64,000 nt of DNA from Comamonas thiooxydans (GCF_002157685.2 NZ_AP026738.1:5456001-5520000), one strand, 5' to 3'. Positions 1-8,721 are shown, numbered from the stretch's first letter. Notes: a model not told the origin generated them from the letters alone. A program made the numbers and translations.

Positions 1-164
1 AGACCGGGGTTGTGTTCCATGGCCAGCGCCAGTGCGGCCTGCAGGCTGATGGGGGCGGCTGCCGCTGCTGTTGCGGGCGCAGGTTGTTGCGCCCAGGCAC
101 AGGGCACGAAAAGGCCCAAACCGCTGCCCAGCAACACAGCGGCCGCCTTGGTGATGAATGTCAT
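1..164 (-). CDS. TolC-family outer membrane efflux protein, N-terminal fragment
   Basis: Only the first 54 codons are present; the gene runs off the left edge. The start at 164 gives a Sec signal peptide (hydrophobic core [14 protein letters not shown], cleavage after CAWA), an Ala/Pro-rich stretch, then [16 protein letters not shown], the opening helix motif of TolC/CzcC-type channels. Family knowledge: these proteins form the outer-membrane duct of tripartite efflux pumps. The gene diverges from a metal-type response regulator with a CusR-like palindrome in between, so I infer a heavy-metal RND pump. Its partner genes would lie to the left and cannot be seen. Confidence 0.75.
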   Translation of the reverse strand, partial: MTFITKAAAVLLGSGLGLFVPCAWAQQPAPATAAAAAPISLQAALALAMEHNPG

Positions 165-257
165 GGTGATGCTCCGCCGGCATGCCTGCCCTTCCATTGG
201 CAGTCTTGTGCAAGCGGAGCAAATCTAGCCTCGCGGCCCCCACAGGGTTCTGACCTC

Positions 258-279
258 AAGATGACAAATTTGTCATCTT
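258..279. promoter_or_regulatory. Perfect 22-bp palindrome resembling a CusR/CopR box
   Basis: The half-site AAGATGACAAA is followed directly by its exact reverse complement. The core ATGACAA..TTGTCAT matches the CusR/PcoR box of E. coli as I recall it (AAAATGACAA-NN-TTGTCATTTT). It lies between the divergent TolC-family gene (start 164) and the response regulator (start 312), where it could control both. Probably the binding site of the neighbouring response regulator. Confidence 0.75.
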
Positions 280-311
280 CGCAAGCGACCGACTTGCTCG
301 ACAATCTGCGC

Positions 312-1001
312 ATGAAGCTTCTAGTCATCGAGGACGAAACCAAACTCGCCGAATACTTGCAAAAAGGCCTGGGCGAGGAAGGCTTTGTGGTTGATGCCGC
401 GCACAACGGCATTGACGGCCTGCATCTGGCCACCGAGCAGCCCTACGACCTCATCATTCTGGACGGCATGCTGCCCGGCATCGACGGCCTGGCCGTGCTG
501 GCGGCTCTGCGCCAGTCGCGCCAGACGCCAGTGCTCATGCTCACGGCCCGTGCCCAGGTGGAGGACCGCGTCAAAGGACTGCAGGCCGGCGCCGATGACT
601 ATCTGGTCAAGCCTTTTGCATTTTCAGAACTGGTGGCCCGCGTTCATGCACTGCTGCGCCGCGGCCTGCAGGCCACGGCCACACCCGAAGCCACTGTGCT
701 GCGCATGGCCGATCTGGAACTGGATCTGCTGCGTCACCGCGCCACACGTGCTGGCCAGCGACTGGACCTGACGGCCAAGGAGTTCAATCTGCTGAGTCTG
801 CTGCTGCGGCGCCAGGGCGAAGTGCTGTCGCGCACCGAGCTGGCCTCCCAGGTCTGGGACATGAACTTCGACAGCGAAACCAATGTCGTAGAGGTCGCCG
901 TGCGCCGCCTGCGCCTCAAGCTCGACGCACCGTTCGAGCTGCCCCTGCTGCACACGGTGCGCGGCATGGGCTATGTGCTGGAGCTTCGCCTTGATGCCTG
1001 A
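312..1001 (+). CDS. OmpR/PhoB-family response regulator, heavy-metal type
   Basis: A 229-residue two-component regulator. The receiver domain (about 1-115) shows the acidic pair D8/E9, phospho-acceptor D51 in [11 protein letters not shown]78 and K100 in YLVKPF. The C-terminal winged-helix DNA-binding domain (about 130-225) has LTAKEFNLL and the terminal VRGMGYVL. The reading frame stays open far upstream, but the start at 312 begins exactly at the family's MKLLVIEDE and follows the palindrome at 258-279. The nearest relatives are CusR/CopR/IrlR-type regulators of metal efflux. The likely sensor kinase is not adjacent: an opposed gene lies between them. Confidence 0.9.
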   Translation: MKLLVIEDETKLAEYLQKGLGEEGFVVDAAHNGIDGLHLATEQPYDLIILDGMLPGIDGLAVLAALRQSRQTPVLMLTARAQVEDRVKGLQAGADDYLVKPFAFSELVARVHALLRRGLQATATPEATVLRMADLELDLLRHRATRAGQRLDLTAKEFNLLSLLLRRQGEVLSRTELASQVWDMNFDSETNVVEVAVRRLRLKLDAPFELPLLHTVRGMGYVLELRLDA

Positions 1002-1011
1002 TAGCCGGTGC

Positions 1012-1353
1012 TTACCATTCGCGTAGCGCGATCAGTTCCTCCACATCCGCATCTTCAAAACCATAAGCCTTGGCAATGGCCTCGAAGTCAGCCGCAATGC
1101 ATTCACGTGCCGCCGTCTCTATCTCGCTGCCCTGCTCTTCGAACTCCTGCTGCAGATCGTTGAAACGCTCGGTCGCAGCGTGGGCCAATCGATACAGCTG
1201 CTCCAGATTCTGCGGCTTTTGCTGCTCTATCTGCAGACAGAGTTCTCTCAGAATATCCTCGCCCTTGCGAACCAGTTCTTCAGGGAAATAGCTGTCCTCG
1301 TACATCTCCAGCAAGAAGGCGTAGTTGTTCATGATGGCGTTACCAAGACTCAT
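1012..1353 (-). CDS. DUF5713 family protein, function unknown
   Basis: 113 residues, acidic and mostly helical, starting MSLGNAIMNNYAFLLEMYED. It matches my memory of the DUF5713 family, small cytoplasmic proteins of unknown role. The start at 1353 is preceded by an AAGGAAC ribosome-binding site; codons further upstream lack one. It is convergent with the response regulator (10 nt between the two stops) and divergent from the sensor kinase, so it splits the two-component pair. No catalytic motif is visible. Confidence 0.75.
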   Translation of the reverse strand: MSLGNAIMNNYAFLLEMYEDSYFPEELVRKGEDILRELCLQIEQQKPQNLEQLYRLAHAATERFNDLQQEFEEQGSEIETAARECIAADFEAIAKAYGFEDADVEELIALREW

Positions 1354-1412
1354 GGTCCGTTCCTTTTTCCAGCAAACCGCAAACAATGAATCTTCCAGCA
1401 TAGCAGCCACTC

Positions 1413-2834
1413 ATGACCGCTGATCACGTCTCTCCAGGCACTCCTCAGATCCCTAACCTGAGCCGCCGGCTGTCGCGCTCGCTGGCCCTGCAGACCATGC
1501 TGGGCCTGGGCCTGGTCTGCGTGGCCGTGTACTGGGGCAGCTGGCTGGCACTGGCCCAGCGCCAGCAGGAAAGCCTGGAGCAAAAGCAGGTCACGGTGAC
1601 GCATCTGCTGCAACAGGCCCGTGCCAACCGCTCCGCGTCCAGCATGCAGCACATGCTGTCCGACTTTCTCACGGGCCACGAGGATATGTCGATCCGCGTC
1701 AGCTATGCCAGCGGCGCGCTGCTGTTCGAGAAACTGCACCAGCCCCTCGACGATGCTCACAGCGCACGGCGCAGCTTCAGCGTCGTGCTGCCAGCCCAAG
1801 TGGATCAGCAGGAACAGCAGCCCGTGCAGGTGCTGCTGATGCTGGACCGCCGTCCCGACGATGCCCTGCTGCGCCAGCTGGCCTGGATTCTGGGCCTGGC
1901 CGCCGTCAGCGGTGCGCTGCTGGTGTCGCTGTTCAGCGCCTGGCTGGTGCGCCGCGGGCTGGCACCTCTGCATTCGCTGGTGGAGCAGACCCGGCAACTG
2001 GGCGCCAAGGATCTCACGCACGACTGGCAGACCAGGCTTGACGACAGCAACCAGCCCCAGGAGCTGCGTCCGCTGATTGCACAGTTCAACGCGCTGCTGG
2101 AGCGGCTGGCGGTGGCCTACCGGCAGATGGAGGCCTTCAATGCCGATGTGGCCCATGAGCTCAACACCCCTCTGACCACGCTCATCAGCAGCTGCGAGCT
2201 GGCTCTGCGCAAGCCCCGCGATGCCGACGAGCTGCGCGATATCCTGGCTTCCAATCTTGAAGATCTGCAGCGCATGGCCGGCATCGTGGCGGACATGCTT
2301 TTTCTCTCTCACGCCGATCGCGGCGAAAGCGCGCACCGCATTCAGGTGGCCAGCCTGGCCAGCCTCGCGCACGAAGTGGTGGAGTATCACGAGGCCGCGC
2401 TGCAGGAGGCCGATCTGCAGGTGCGGGTGCAGGGCGATGCACAGGCCCAGGTCGATGCGCGTTTGCTGCGCCGGGCGCTGTCCAATCTGCTGGGCAATGC
2501 CACCCGCTATGCCACGCCGGGAAGCTGCATAGAGATACAGATCAGCTCGCCGCAGGCCGGCCAGGTCACGCTCGCGGTGCAGAACCAGGGCCAGGCCATT
2601 TCAGCCGAACATCTGTCCAGGCTGTTTGACCGCTTCTACCGCGCGGACGCAGCCCGCAGCCAGGCCGATCGCAACCACGGCCTGGGCCTGTCCATCGTGG
2701 CTGCGATTGCGCGCATGCACAGCGGACAGGCGTTTGCACGCTCCGACCTGTCCGTCACCAGCATCGGGCTGAGTCTGCCTGCGGACCTGGACGCATCAGC
2801 CCAGACACCTGTTTCCGGAGGCAACCAGGCGTAA
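1413..2834 (+). CDS. Heavy-metal-type sensor histidine kinase
   Basis: 473 residues. Two transmembrane segments (about 26-48 and 157-179) flank a periplasmic sensing region of roughly 105 residues. A HAMP-like linker (about 180-235) leads to the H-box FNADVAHELNTPLTTL with phospho-acceptor H248. The ATPase domain has an N-box (LSNLLGNATRYA, about 356-367) and a G-box HGLGLSIV (about 422). The architecture fits CusS/IrlS-type kinases. The partner is probably the regulator at 312-1001. The periplasmic loop shows no obvious Cys or His cluster, so the metal sensed cannot be read from it. Confidence 0.87.
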   Translation: MTADHVSPGTPQIPNLSRRLSRSLALQTMLGLGLVCVAVYWGSWLALAQRQQESLEQKQVTVTHLLQQARANRSASSMQHMLSDFLTGHEDMSIRVSYASGALLFEKLHQPLDDAHSARRSFSVVLPAQVDQQEQQPVQVLLMLDRRPDDALLRQLAWILGLAAVSGALLVSLFSAWLVRRGLAPLHSLVEQTRQLGAKDLTHDWQTRLDDSNQPQELRPLIAQFNALLERLAVAYRQMEAFNADVAHELNTPLTTLISSCELALRKPRDADELRDILASNLEDLQRMAGIVADMLFLSHADRGESAHRIQVASLASLAHEVVEYHEAALQEADLQVRVQGDAQAQVDARLLRRALSNLLGNATRYATPGSCIEIQISSPQAGQVTLAVQNQGQAISAEHLSRLFDRFYRADAARSQADRNHGLGLSIVAAIARMHSGQAFARSDLSVTSIGLSLPADLDASAQTPVSGGNQA

Positions 2835-2933
2835 ATGCCGGGGATGCCCACAAGCAGCACCGTGCAGGGATGACAGGGAGCTGCGCGGTCAGGCCGCAAG
2901 ATGGCCAGCCGTGTATCGCTGAAAGGAGACACC

Positions 2934-3338
2934 ATGCATTGCTTGAGAAACGCTGCCTGTCTGGTCCTGGCCGCCAGTGCCGGCTTCGGCCTGCCCGCTC
3001 TGGCTCAGGGCCGGATTCCCGATATGCAGCAAGCCGGCGCCCTGCGCTATAGCTGCGGCGGCATAGGTGAGGACGAATCCACGCTCATGCGCGCCGCGAT
3101 GAAGGACTACCCGCTGTCGCTGCTGTTTGCGCAAAAGGACGGCGCCTACCTGGCCAATGTGGCGGTCGAGGTCAGCTCCGGCAAGGACAGCAGCCGCTTC
3201 ACGGCCAACGGCCCGGTCTGTCTGATCCAGCTGCCCGCCGGCAGCTACAAGATCACCGCCACCACCAGGGAGGGCGCCAGCCAGACCCAGGCGGCAGAGA
3301 TCGGCAAGGGCCCGCATCAGCTGGACTTTCGCTACTAG
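2934..3338 (+). CDS. Small secreted protein of unknown function
   Basis: 134 residues. The start at 2934 follows a strong GAAAGGAGA site 5 nt upstream; an in-frame ATG at 2901 lacks one. The N-terminus is a Sec signal peptide (MHCLRNAACLVLAASAGFG, cleaved near PALAQ). The mature part contains YSCGGIGEDE, a KDYPLSLLFAQKDGAYLANVAV segment and a C-terminal beta-rich stretch (LPAGSYKITATTREG) reminiscent of carboxypeptidase-regulatory/transthyretin-like folds. C52-like and C105-like cysteines could form a disulfide. It lies 99 nt after the sensor kinase and could be co-transcribed. I cannot assign a function. Confidence 0.7.
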   Translation: MHCLRNAACLVLAASAGFGLPALAQGRIPDMQQAGALRYSCGGIGEDESTLMRAAMKDYPLSLLFAQKDGAYLANVAVEVSSGKDSSRFTANGPVCLIQLPAGSYKITATTREGASQTQAAEIGKGPHQLDFRY

Positions 3339-3438
3339 CGGCGAGCCGCCGGCAGGCACCGGCAATGCCCCGGGCCTGTTCAGGGGCGATGCGCGCGGGC
3401 GGGCTCGGCCGGGCCCCGCAATGAGGACAATAAGCGCC

Positions 3439-3870
3439 ATGCCCCAAGATCAAGACGCATCCACCTATCAGGCCCATCTGCAGGCCGGCAACGCGCTGGT
3501 GCAGCAGGCCCAGAAGATTGCCACGCAGGACTTCGAGCAGGCCCGCGCGTTCTGGCAGGCCGCCGGCAAGGAGTTCTATCTGGCACACAAGGCCGATATG
3601 AACGAACCGGAAGCCGCCTTTCGCCTGGCACAGGCCTGGATGGCCGAGGCCCACGCCTTGCAGAAGGAAGAAAACCGCAACGCCCTGCTGATGTGGGCCA
3701 ACGCCGCTGCGCAATGCGAGCTGGCCTTTGACCTGGAGCCCGAAAACGGCCGCATCGCCATGACGGCTGCCAGCTGCCATCTGTTTGCCGGCCAGGCCGA
3801 TGCCGCCAAGGCCTGGCAGCTGATTGGCAAGCAGCTGCTGCCGCCCGAGCCTTCGGAGCCCGCCGTCTGA
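3439..3870 (+). CDS. Helical repeat (TPR-like) hypothetical protein
   Basis: 143 residues, no signal peptide, almost entirely helical and Ala/Gln-rich. The segments ALVQQAQKIATQDFEQARAFW, AFRLAQAWMAEAHALQ and CELAFDLEPENGRIAM look like tetratricopeptide helices, a fold that usually mediates protein contacts. I chose 3439 because GAGGA lies about 10 nt upstream; 3421 is an alternative start in frame. It stands alone, convergent with the siderophore-binding gene, with a hairpin repeat at its 3' end. Function unknown. Confidence 0.65.
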   Translation: MPQDQDASTYQAHLQAGNALVQQAQKIATQDFEQARAFWQAAGKEFYLAHKADMNEPEAAFRLAQAWMAEAHALQKEENRNALLMWANAAAQCELAFDLEPENGRIAMTAASCHLFAGQADAAKAWQLIGKQLLPPEPSEPAV

Positions 3871-3874
3871 TACT

Positions 3875-3960
3875 TTTGATAGCTTGCTGCGCTCAATAAC
3901 AAAGGGTTTCAATGCTTTTATGCATTAAAACCCTTTATTCATTGGCGTAAGCAGCTATTA
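3875..3960. repeat. Dispersed hairpin element, copy A
   Basis: An imperfect palindrome of about 85 bp. The left arm begins ATAGCTTGCTGCGC and includes AAAGGGTTTCAATGC; the right arm, read in reverse complement, begins ATAGCTGCTTACGC and includes AAAGGGTTTTAATGC. The centre is TTTTATGCA. Two related copies occur at 9228-9316 and 21160-21252. It sits between convergent genes and may also act as a terminator or mRNA end. A miniature inverted-repeat element is the simplest reading. Confidence 0.75.
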
Positions 3961-3982
3961 ACTTTGCTGTCTTTCGCGGAGA

Positions 3983-4951
3983 CTAGCGCTCAAGTGCGGC
4001 GCGAATCTGCTGCGCATTGGCCCGCATGGCCTGGGGGCCGCTGCTGCCCAGCAAATACCAGAGCTGCGGATCGACGAACACCAGCTGCTGCTTGCGGCCC
4101 GCACGGGTGTTCTTGATGGTGTCGTTGTCGAACAGCTCACGCGACGGCACGACCGGCTTGCCGTCCTTGTCCCTGGTGCTGCCCGTGCCCGCATTGCGGT
4201 CGATCACGAACAGCCATTCGGGGTCAATCCTGGCGATATCTTCCATCTTCAGCGCAATGCCGCGCGCCTGCGCCGGATCTGCGGGCAAGGCGGGCTTGAT
4301 GCCCAGCACGTCATGCAGCAAGCCGAAGCGCGAGCCTGGCGTCTGGGCGCTCATGTTTTTGTTGACGGCCAGCACCAGCAGGCCTGGCGCGGCCTTGGCC
4401 GCGGCAGCGCGGGTGGCCTGCACATCGCCGCGCACCTGCTGCATGAGCTGCGCGCCCTCATCCTGCTTGCCCCACAGGCTGGCCAGTGCGGTCACATTGC
4501 GCTGCATATCGCCGAGCAAGTCCTGGCCCGAAGTGCTCAGGTCCAGCGTGGGCGCGATACGGCTCAGCGTTTCGTACTTGCCGGCCGAGCGGCCGGCCAC
4601 CACGATCAGATCGGGGCGGATGCGGCTCAGTGCCTCGTAGTCGGGCTCGAACAGCGAGCCCGCCACCTGATAACGGGCATCGGCGTAGCCCGACAGATAG
4701 GCGGGGAAATGGACCTTTGGCACGCCCGTCACCGGCAGCTTGAGCGCCTGCATGGTGTCCAGCGAAGCCAGGTCGTACACCACCACGCGCCGGGGAGCCA
4801 GGGGCAGCTCGGTCACGCCCCTGGCATGCTGGACCTGAATGCGGGCGGGCTGGGCCGCAGACGACAGGACCGCCTGCGTTTGCGCCCAGGCGCTGCCGGC
4901 CATCGTCAGCAATGCCAGGGTGGCGGCGCGACGGCTGATCAGTTGTTGCAT
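3983..4951 (-). CDS. Siderophore ABC transporter substrate-binding protein (FatB/CeuE-like)
   Basis: 322 residues. The start at 4951 gives a Sec signal peptide (MQQLISRRAATLALLTMAGSAWAQ) without a lipobox; AAGG lies just upstream. The mature protein has the class III binding-protein pattern: RRVVVYDLASLDTMQAL near the N-terminus, IRPDLIVVAGRSAGKYETLSRIAPTLDL in the middle and a long connecting helix, as in catecholate siderophore-binding proteins. It lies 80 nt downstream of a TonB receptor on the same strand, so the pair probably carries one ferric siderophore across outer membrane and periplasm. No permease or ATPase gene is adjacent. Confidence 0.85.
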   Translation of the reverse strand: MQQLISRRAATLALLTMAGSAWAQTQAVLSSAAQPARIQVQHARGVTELPLAPRRVVVYDLASLDTMQALKLPVTGVPKVHFPAYLSGYADARYQVAGSLFEPDYEALSRIRPDLIVVAGRSAGKYETLSRIAPTLDLSTSGQDLLGDMQRNVTALASLWGKQDEGAQLMQQVRGDVQATRAAAAKAAPGLLVLAVNKNMSAQTPGSRFGLLHDVLGIKPALPADPAQARGIALKMEDIARIDPEWLFVIDRNAGTGSTRDKDGKPVVPSRELFDNDTIKNTRAGRKQQLVFVDPQLWYLLGSSGPQAMRANAQQIRAALER

Positions 4952-5031
4952 GAAAAACCTTGAAAAGCAAAACAGAAGAAGAGTCAGCAGCCCTTGCCGC
5001 GCATTGCGGCAACGGGCTGCGCTGACCAGGA

Positions 5032-7053
5032 TCAGAACTTGACGTTCATGCCCAGCCAATAGCGGCGGCCGTCGAGCACGGTGTCGTAATTGACGCCGTC
5101 ATAGATGACCTGCTTGTCCAGCAGGTTGTAGATGCCCGCGTACAGCGTGACGGTCTTGTTGAGCTTGTAGGAGCCGCCCAGATCCAGCATGGTGTAGCTC
5201 TTCTGGGTGAAGCTGCCCGAGGACGCTCCGCCCGTGGGCGCGCTTTCCTCGCCGCGGTAGGAAGCCTTGAGCCAGCCGTTGAGCTGGGCCGTGGGGCTCC
5301 AGTCCAGCGAGACATTGAACAGATGGCGTGGCAGCTGGTTCAGCGGCATGCCAGCAAACTCGCCGCTCTTTTGCTCGGACTTGGTGAAGGTGTAGTTGGT
5401 CTTCAGGCGCAGCGTCTTGCTCAGCTGCGTGCCCAGCGAGGCCTCCAGGCCACGCGTGATGGCGTTGTCCACATTGATGTTGGTGGTGGGCACGCGGCCC
5501 GAGCTGTTGAGCGGGCCGCAGCTGGGGCAGGCCACGCGGGTGATCTTGTCCTCGAACTCGTTGTCGAACACCGTCAGCCCTGCCGTGGTGCCGGCGCCGC
5601 TGTCGTAGAGCACGCCAATTTCCTTGGTCAGCGAGGTTTCGGGCTTCAGATCCGGGTTGCCGTAGATATTGCCGCCACGGCTGCTCTGACCCCAGTCACC
5701 CACGGTCTGACGCAGCGACGGCGCACGAAATCCCGTGGAAACGCCGCCCTTGACCGTCCACTGCGGGGCCAGATTCCACACGCCATACAGACGCGGGCTG
5801 ACCTGGCCACCGGCCTGGCTGTCATGGTCGTAGCGCAGGCCGCCGGTCAGTGCGAAGTCCTGGTGCAGACGCCACTCGTCCTCGGCAAACACGGCCCACT
5901 GGCTGCGATTGATGCCGGTGCGGCTGGCATTGGGCAAGGTGTTGGTGGTGGTGTCCGTCAGGTCCTGCTCGTTGTAGCTCACGCCCGTGGTCATCAGATG
6001 GCTGGCCCCTAGCGGTGCCACCCAGCTGCTGTTGAAGACCGTGTTCTTGATGGTCATGTCGCGCGACAGATTGCGCGTCTTCTCCTGCTGCAGATAGGTG
6101 TCCGAGGACGCCCAGCCCCAGCGCCCCTTGTGCTGCAGCGAGAAGTTGTCGCGCTCGAACTTACGATCGCTGAGTGCCGCCGTGGCCGCCAGCGTCTTGC
6201 CCGGTGTCGAGGTGTAGTGCTGCTTGCCCGTGCCCAGCTCGGCAATGATGTCGTGGTCCTTGTTGGGGGTCAGCGCCAGCTTGACGTTCAGCGCGCGGTT
6301 GTCGTAGTCGTTGTAGCCGTTGAGGATATTGTCCTCGCCGCGCTTGTTGTAGTTGCCGTAGATGCTCAGGCCCAGCAGATCGGTCTGTATGGGGCCGGAC
6401 AGATAGAAATTGCTCTGGTAGATATTGCCCGAGGACGAGCGCTCCTGCAGCGTGGCTTCGGTGCGGATGGAGCCCATCCACTGTTTGGCCACCTTACGCG
6501 TGATGATGTTGATCACGCCGCCCATGGCGTCCGAGCCGTAGAGCGAGGACATGGGGCCGCGCACCACCTCGATGCGCTCGATCGCCTCCAGCGGCGGCAC
6601 CCAGCTCTGGTCGGTGCCGGTGGAGCCGTTGGCCTGGGTTTCGCGCGTGTTGGTGCGCTTGCCGTCCACCAGGATCAGGGTGTAGTTCACGCCCATGCCG
6701 CGCAGGCTGATGTCGTTGGAATTGTTGTCCGAAGGCACCAGATTCACGCCGGGCACATCGCGCAGCGCGTCATGCAGATTGTTGTAGCTGCCTTTTTCCA
6801 GCTCTTCGCGCGTGATGACGGAAATCGATGCCGGCGCATCCTTGATCTCCTGCTCGAAGCCCGAGGCCGTCACCACCACCGTCTCCAGCGATTTTTCCTG
6901 CGCCGCGGTCAGCCCGTGGGTCAGCAGGCCGACAGCCGCCAACGCCATGCCCAGCAAGGGGCGCAGCGACCGGCGGACGGTGATCAGAGGACGGGAAGGT
7001 GAAGAGGCGCAGGCCGTGGCGAAGCCTGCAGCAGCGGCTGCATGAATTGGCAT
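5032..7053 (-). CDS. TonB-dependent siderophore receptor (FepA/CirA-like)
   Basis: 673 residues. After a long signal region (ending near LLTHGLTAAQ) comes the TonB-box-like ETVVVTAS, then the plug domain (SISVITREELEKG, DALRDVPGVNL, ISLRGMGVNYTLILVDGKRTN, IERIEVVRGPMSSLYGSDAMGGVINIIT). The rest is a beta-barrel ending in the canonical aromatic terminus GMNVKF. The plug motifs match catecholate-siderophore/colicin receptors. The start at 7053 is chosen because it gives a credible signal sequence; upstream codons do not. The Fur-like box at 7287-7305 implies iron repression, with a leader of roughly 200 nt. The binding-protein gene follows. Confidence 0.92.
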   Translation of the reverse strand: MPIHAAAAAGFATACASSPSRPLITVRRSLRPLLGMALAAVGLLTHGLTAAQEKSLETVVVTASGFEQEIKDAPASISVITREELEKGSYNNLHDALRDVPGVNLVPSDNNSNDISLRGMGVNYTLILVDGKRTNTRETQANGSTGTDQSWVPPLEAIERIEVVRGPMSSLYGSDAMGGVINIITRKVAKQWMGSIRTEATLQERSSSGNIYQSNFYLSGPIQTDLLGLSIYGNYNKRGEDNILNGYNDYDNRALNVKLALTPNKDHDIIAELGTGKQHYTSTPGKTLAATAALSDRKFERDNFSLQHKGRWGWASSDTYLQQEKTRNLSRDMTIKNTVFNSSWVAPLGASHLMTTGVSYNEQDLTDTTTNTLPNASRTGINRSQWAVFAEDEWRLHQDFALTGGLRYDHDSQAGGQVSPRLYGVWNLAPQWTVKGGVSTGFRAPSLRQTVGDWGQSSRGGNIYGNPDLKPETSLTKEIGVLYDSGAGTTAGLTVFDNEFEDKITRVACPSCGPLNSSGRVPTTNINVDNAITRGLEASLGTQLSKTLRLKTNYTFTKSEQKSGEFAGMPLNQLPRHLFNVSLDWSPTAQLNGWLKASYRGEESAPTGGASSGSFTQKSYTMLDLGGSYKLNKTVTLYAGIYNLLDKQVIYDGVNYDTVLDGRRYWLGMNVKF

Positions 7054-7286
7054 GATGAGTTCGGAAAAAAAGGCACATCGACCAGGCAAGGCTGCGCCCC
7101 ATGGCCAGGGCCACGGAAAGCAGGTGCCGGTCAGCGAAGCATTCGCGCTGTTGGAGTGATGAAGAAGGCAATCACGATCTGCGCAGGAGATCGTCGTGGC
7201 TAAACCATGCAGCGGGGCATGGCGGCATGCGGCCATTCAATGGGCATGCCTGGCTGAGTCAAAGATTGCAGCAAGGTCTTCTTGTT

Positions 7287-7305
7287 GCGAATAATTCTCA
7301 TTGTA
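7287..7305 (-). promoter_or_regulatory. Candidate Fur box upstream of the TonB receptor
   Basis: Read on the minus strand, TACAATGAGAATTATTCGC agrees with the 19-bp Fur consensus at about 13 positions, including the central AATGAGAATTATT. It is the only such motif in the 342-nt stretch 7054-7395 between the receptor and the DUF445 gene. The rest of that stretch shows only a small stem (CGATCT...AGATCG, near 7173-7191) and no gene. Confidence 0.7.
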
Positions 7306-7395
7306 ACCGCAACTAACAGGCCTTCCAAAGAATTTTTACTGTTAAGTACTTTGGCGGCACTCGCACCGGCAAGCGCTGCTGGGCGATGAAAAGCC

Positions 7396-8721
7396 TTATC
7401 CCAGCCAGGCCAGCAGGCTGCGCCACAAGGCTGCGGCATGCGAGATCAGAAACAGCAGCAAGCCGATGGCCCCGCCCACCAGCGTTCCGTTGATGCGTAT
7501 GTACTGCAGATCCTTGCCGATATGCGCCTCGATCAGCGTGGCCAGTTGCTCGGCATCCCAGCGCTGCACCGTGTCGGCAATATGGCGGGCGATGAACTGC
7601 GAAACATCGGGTGCCAGCGTGGTCGCCCAGCGCTTGAGGCGCTCGTTCATGGAGTTGCGCAGCGCCTCGTCATGCGCCAGCGCCTGCCCCAGCCAGCGCC
7701 CCATCACGGCGGCACGCCGTGCCATGGCCGAGTTTTCGTCGGCCAGATCGCGTTCCAGCCGGGCGCGCCAGCCGGCCCATAGCTCGCGCAGATAGACGGC
7801 CAGCTTCTCGTCATGCAGCAGATAGTTGCGCAGTTTTTCTACCCTCTCGGCGTAGGCGGGGTCGTTCTGCAGACCGTCTATCAGGCGCTGTATGGAGTTG
7901 TCGAAGGCCTGGCGCAAACGGTGGCCGGGGTTCTGGGCCACATCCTGCAGCAGGCTGTCCAGAGCGCTGGCAATCACGCTGGCCCCCTTGTCGCTGAGCC
8001 AGTCCGTGGGCAGCATTTTTTCCTTGATCGGATGCTCGCGCTTGAGCCAGACCACGATGGTCTGCGCGATCAGCACATGGGTCTGTTCCTGGCGCAGCAC
8101 GCTGCTGATGCGCGCCAGCACATCGTCCAGCACCTCCTGATGGCGCCCGCCCGCCGTCAGCCCCGACAGCAGCGATGCCGCCGCGCGCGACAGATCCACA
8201 TGCTGCATCACGGCCTTGAGCGACTGGGTCAGAAACTTCTCTACCTGCTTGTCCTGCACCATCTCCAGCGCCGCCAGCGCCAGCCGCGCCACCTGCCTGC
8301 CCAGCAGCTGGCTGTTGGCGGGAGCCGTCAGCCAGTCCGCCAGCGCCTGGGCCGGGTTGTTGCGCTCGATCAGAGCCACCAGCGAGGGCGCGTCGAGAAA
8401 CTTGTCGCGCACGAAAGTGGCCAGGTTACGGCCTATGCGATCCTTGTTGCGCGGAATGATGGCCGTGTGCCGCCCCACCAGCGGCAGCGGAATATGGCGA
8501 AACAGCGCCGAGACCGCAAACCAGTCGGCCAGCGCCCCCACCATGGCGGCCTCGCAGATGGCCCGCAGACACACCAGCCATAGCGGAACGGCCTGGCCCT
8601 CCAGTCCCCAGCGCGAGCCCGCCAGCGCCGTGGCAATGAAGCCGGCTGTCACCAGCAGCAGCAAAATCAGCGGCAGCCGCTTGGCGCGCTGCAGGGACAG
8701 GCGTTGTTCTTCGGTGAGCAT
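7396..8721 (-). CDS. DUF445 family membrane protein
   Basis: 441 residues. The start at 8721 (MLTEEQRLSLQRAKRLP) precedes the first transmembrane helix LILLLLVTAGFIATALAG. The segment GALADWFAVSALFRHIPLPLVGRHTAIIPRNKDRIGRNLATFV is the diagnostic DUF445 (YjiN/YheB-like) block. A long helical middle follows, then a second membrane helix near the C-terminus (NGTLVGGAIGLLLFLISHAAAL). Membrane proteins of unknown role. It is a single gene, divergent from the DUF3297 gene. Confidence 0.88.
   Translation of the reverse strand: MLTEEQRLSLQRAKRLPLILLLLVTAGFIATALAGSRWGLEGQAVPLWLVCLRAICEAAMVGALADWFAVSALFRHIPLPLVGRHTAIIPRNKDRIGRNLATFVRDKFLDAPSLVALIERNNPAQALADWLTAPANSQLLGRQVARLALAALEMVQDKQVEKFLTQSLKAVMQHVDLSRAAASLLSGLTAGGRHQEVLDDVLARISSVLRQEQTHVLIAQTIVVWLKREHPIKEKMLPTDWLSDKGASVIASALDSLLQDVAQNPGHRLRQAFDNSIQRLIDGLQNDPAYAERVEKLRNYLLHDEKLAVYLRELWAGWRARLERDLADENSAMARRAAVMGRWLGQALAHDEALRNSMNERLKRWATTLAPDVSQFIARHIADTVQRWDAEQLATLIEAHIGKDLQYIRINGTLVGGAIGLLLFLISHAAALWRSLLAWLG

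Noticed and set aside
12..311. Open reading frame continuing 100 codons upstream of the response regulator
   Set aside because: The extra residues do not resemble any receiver-domain extension, they overlap the divergent efflux gene and the operator palindrome, and the family start MKLLVIEDE lies at 312.
5323..7002. Long plus-strand frames (5323-6012 and 6130-7002) opposite the TonB receptor
   Set aside because: They are composition-driven shadows of the receptor gene: rich in Gly, His, Gln and Val, no family pattern, no ribosome-binding site.
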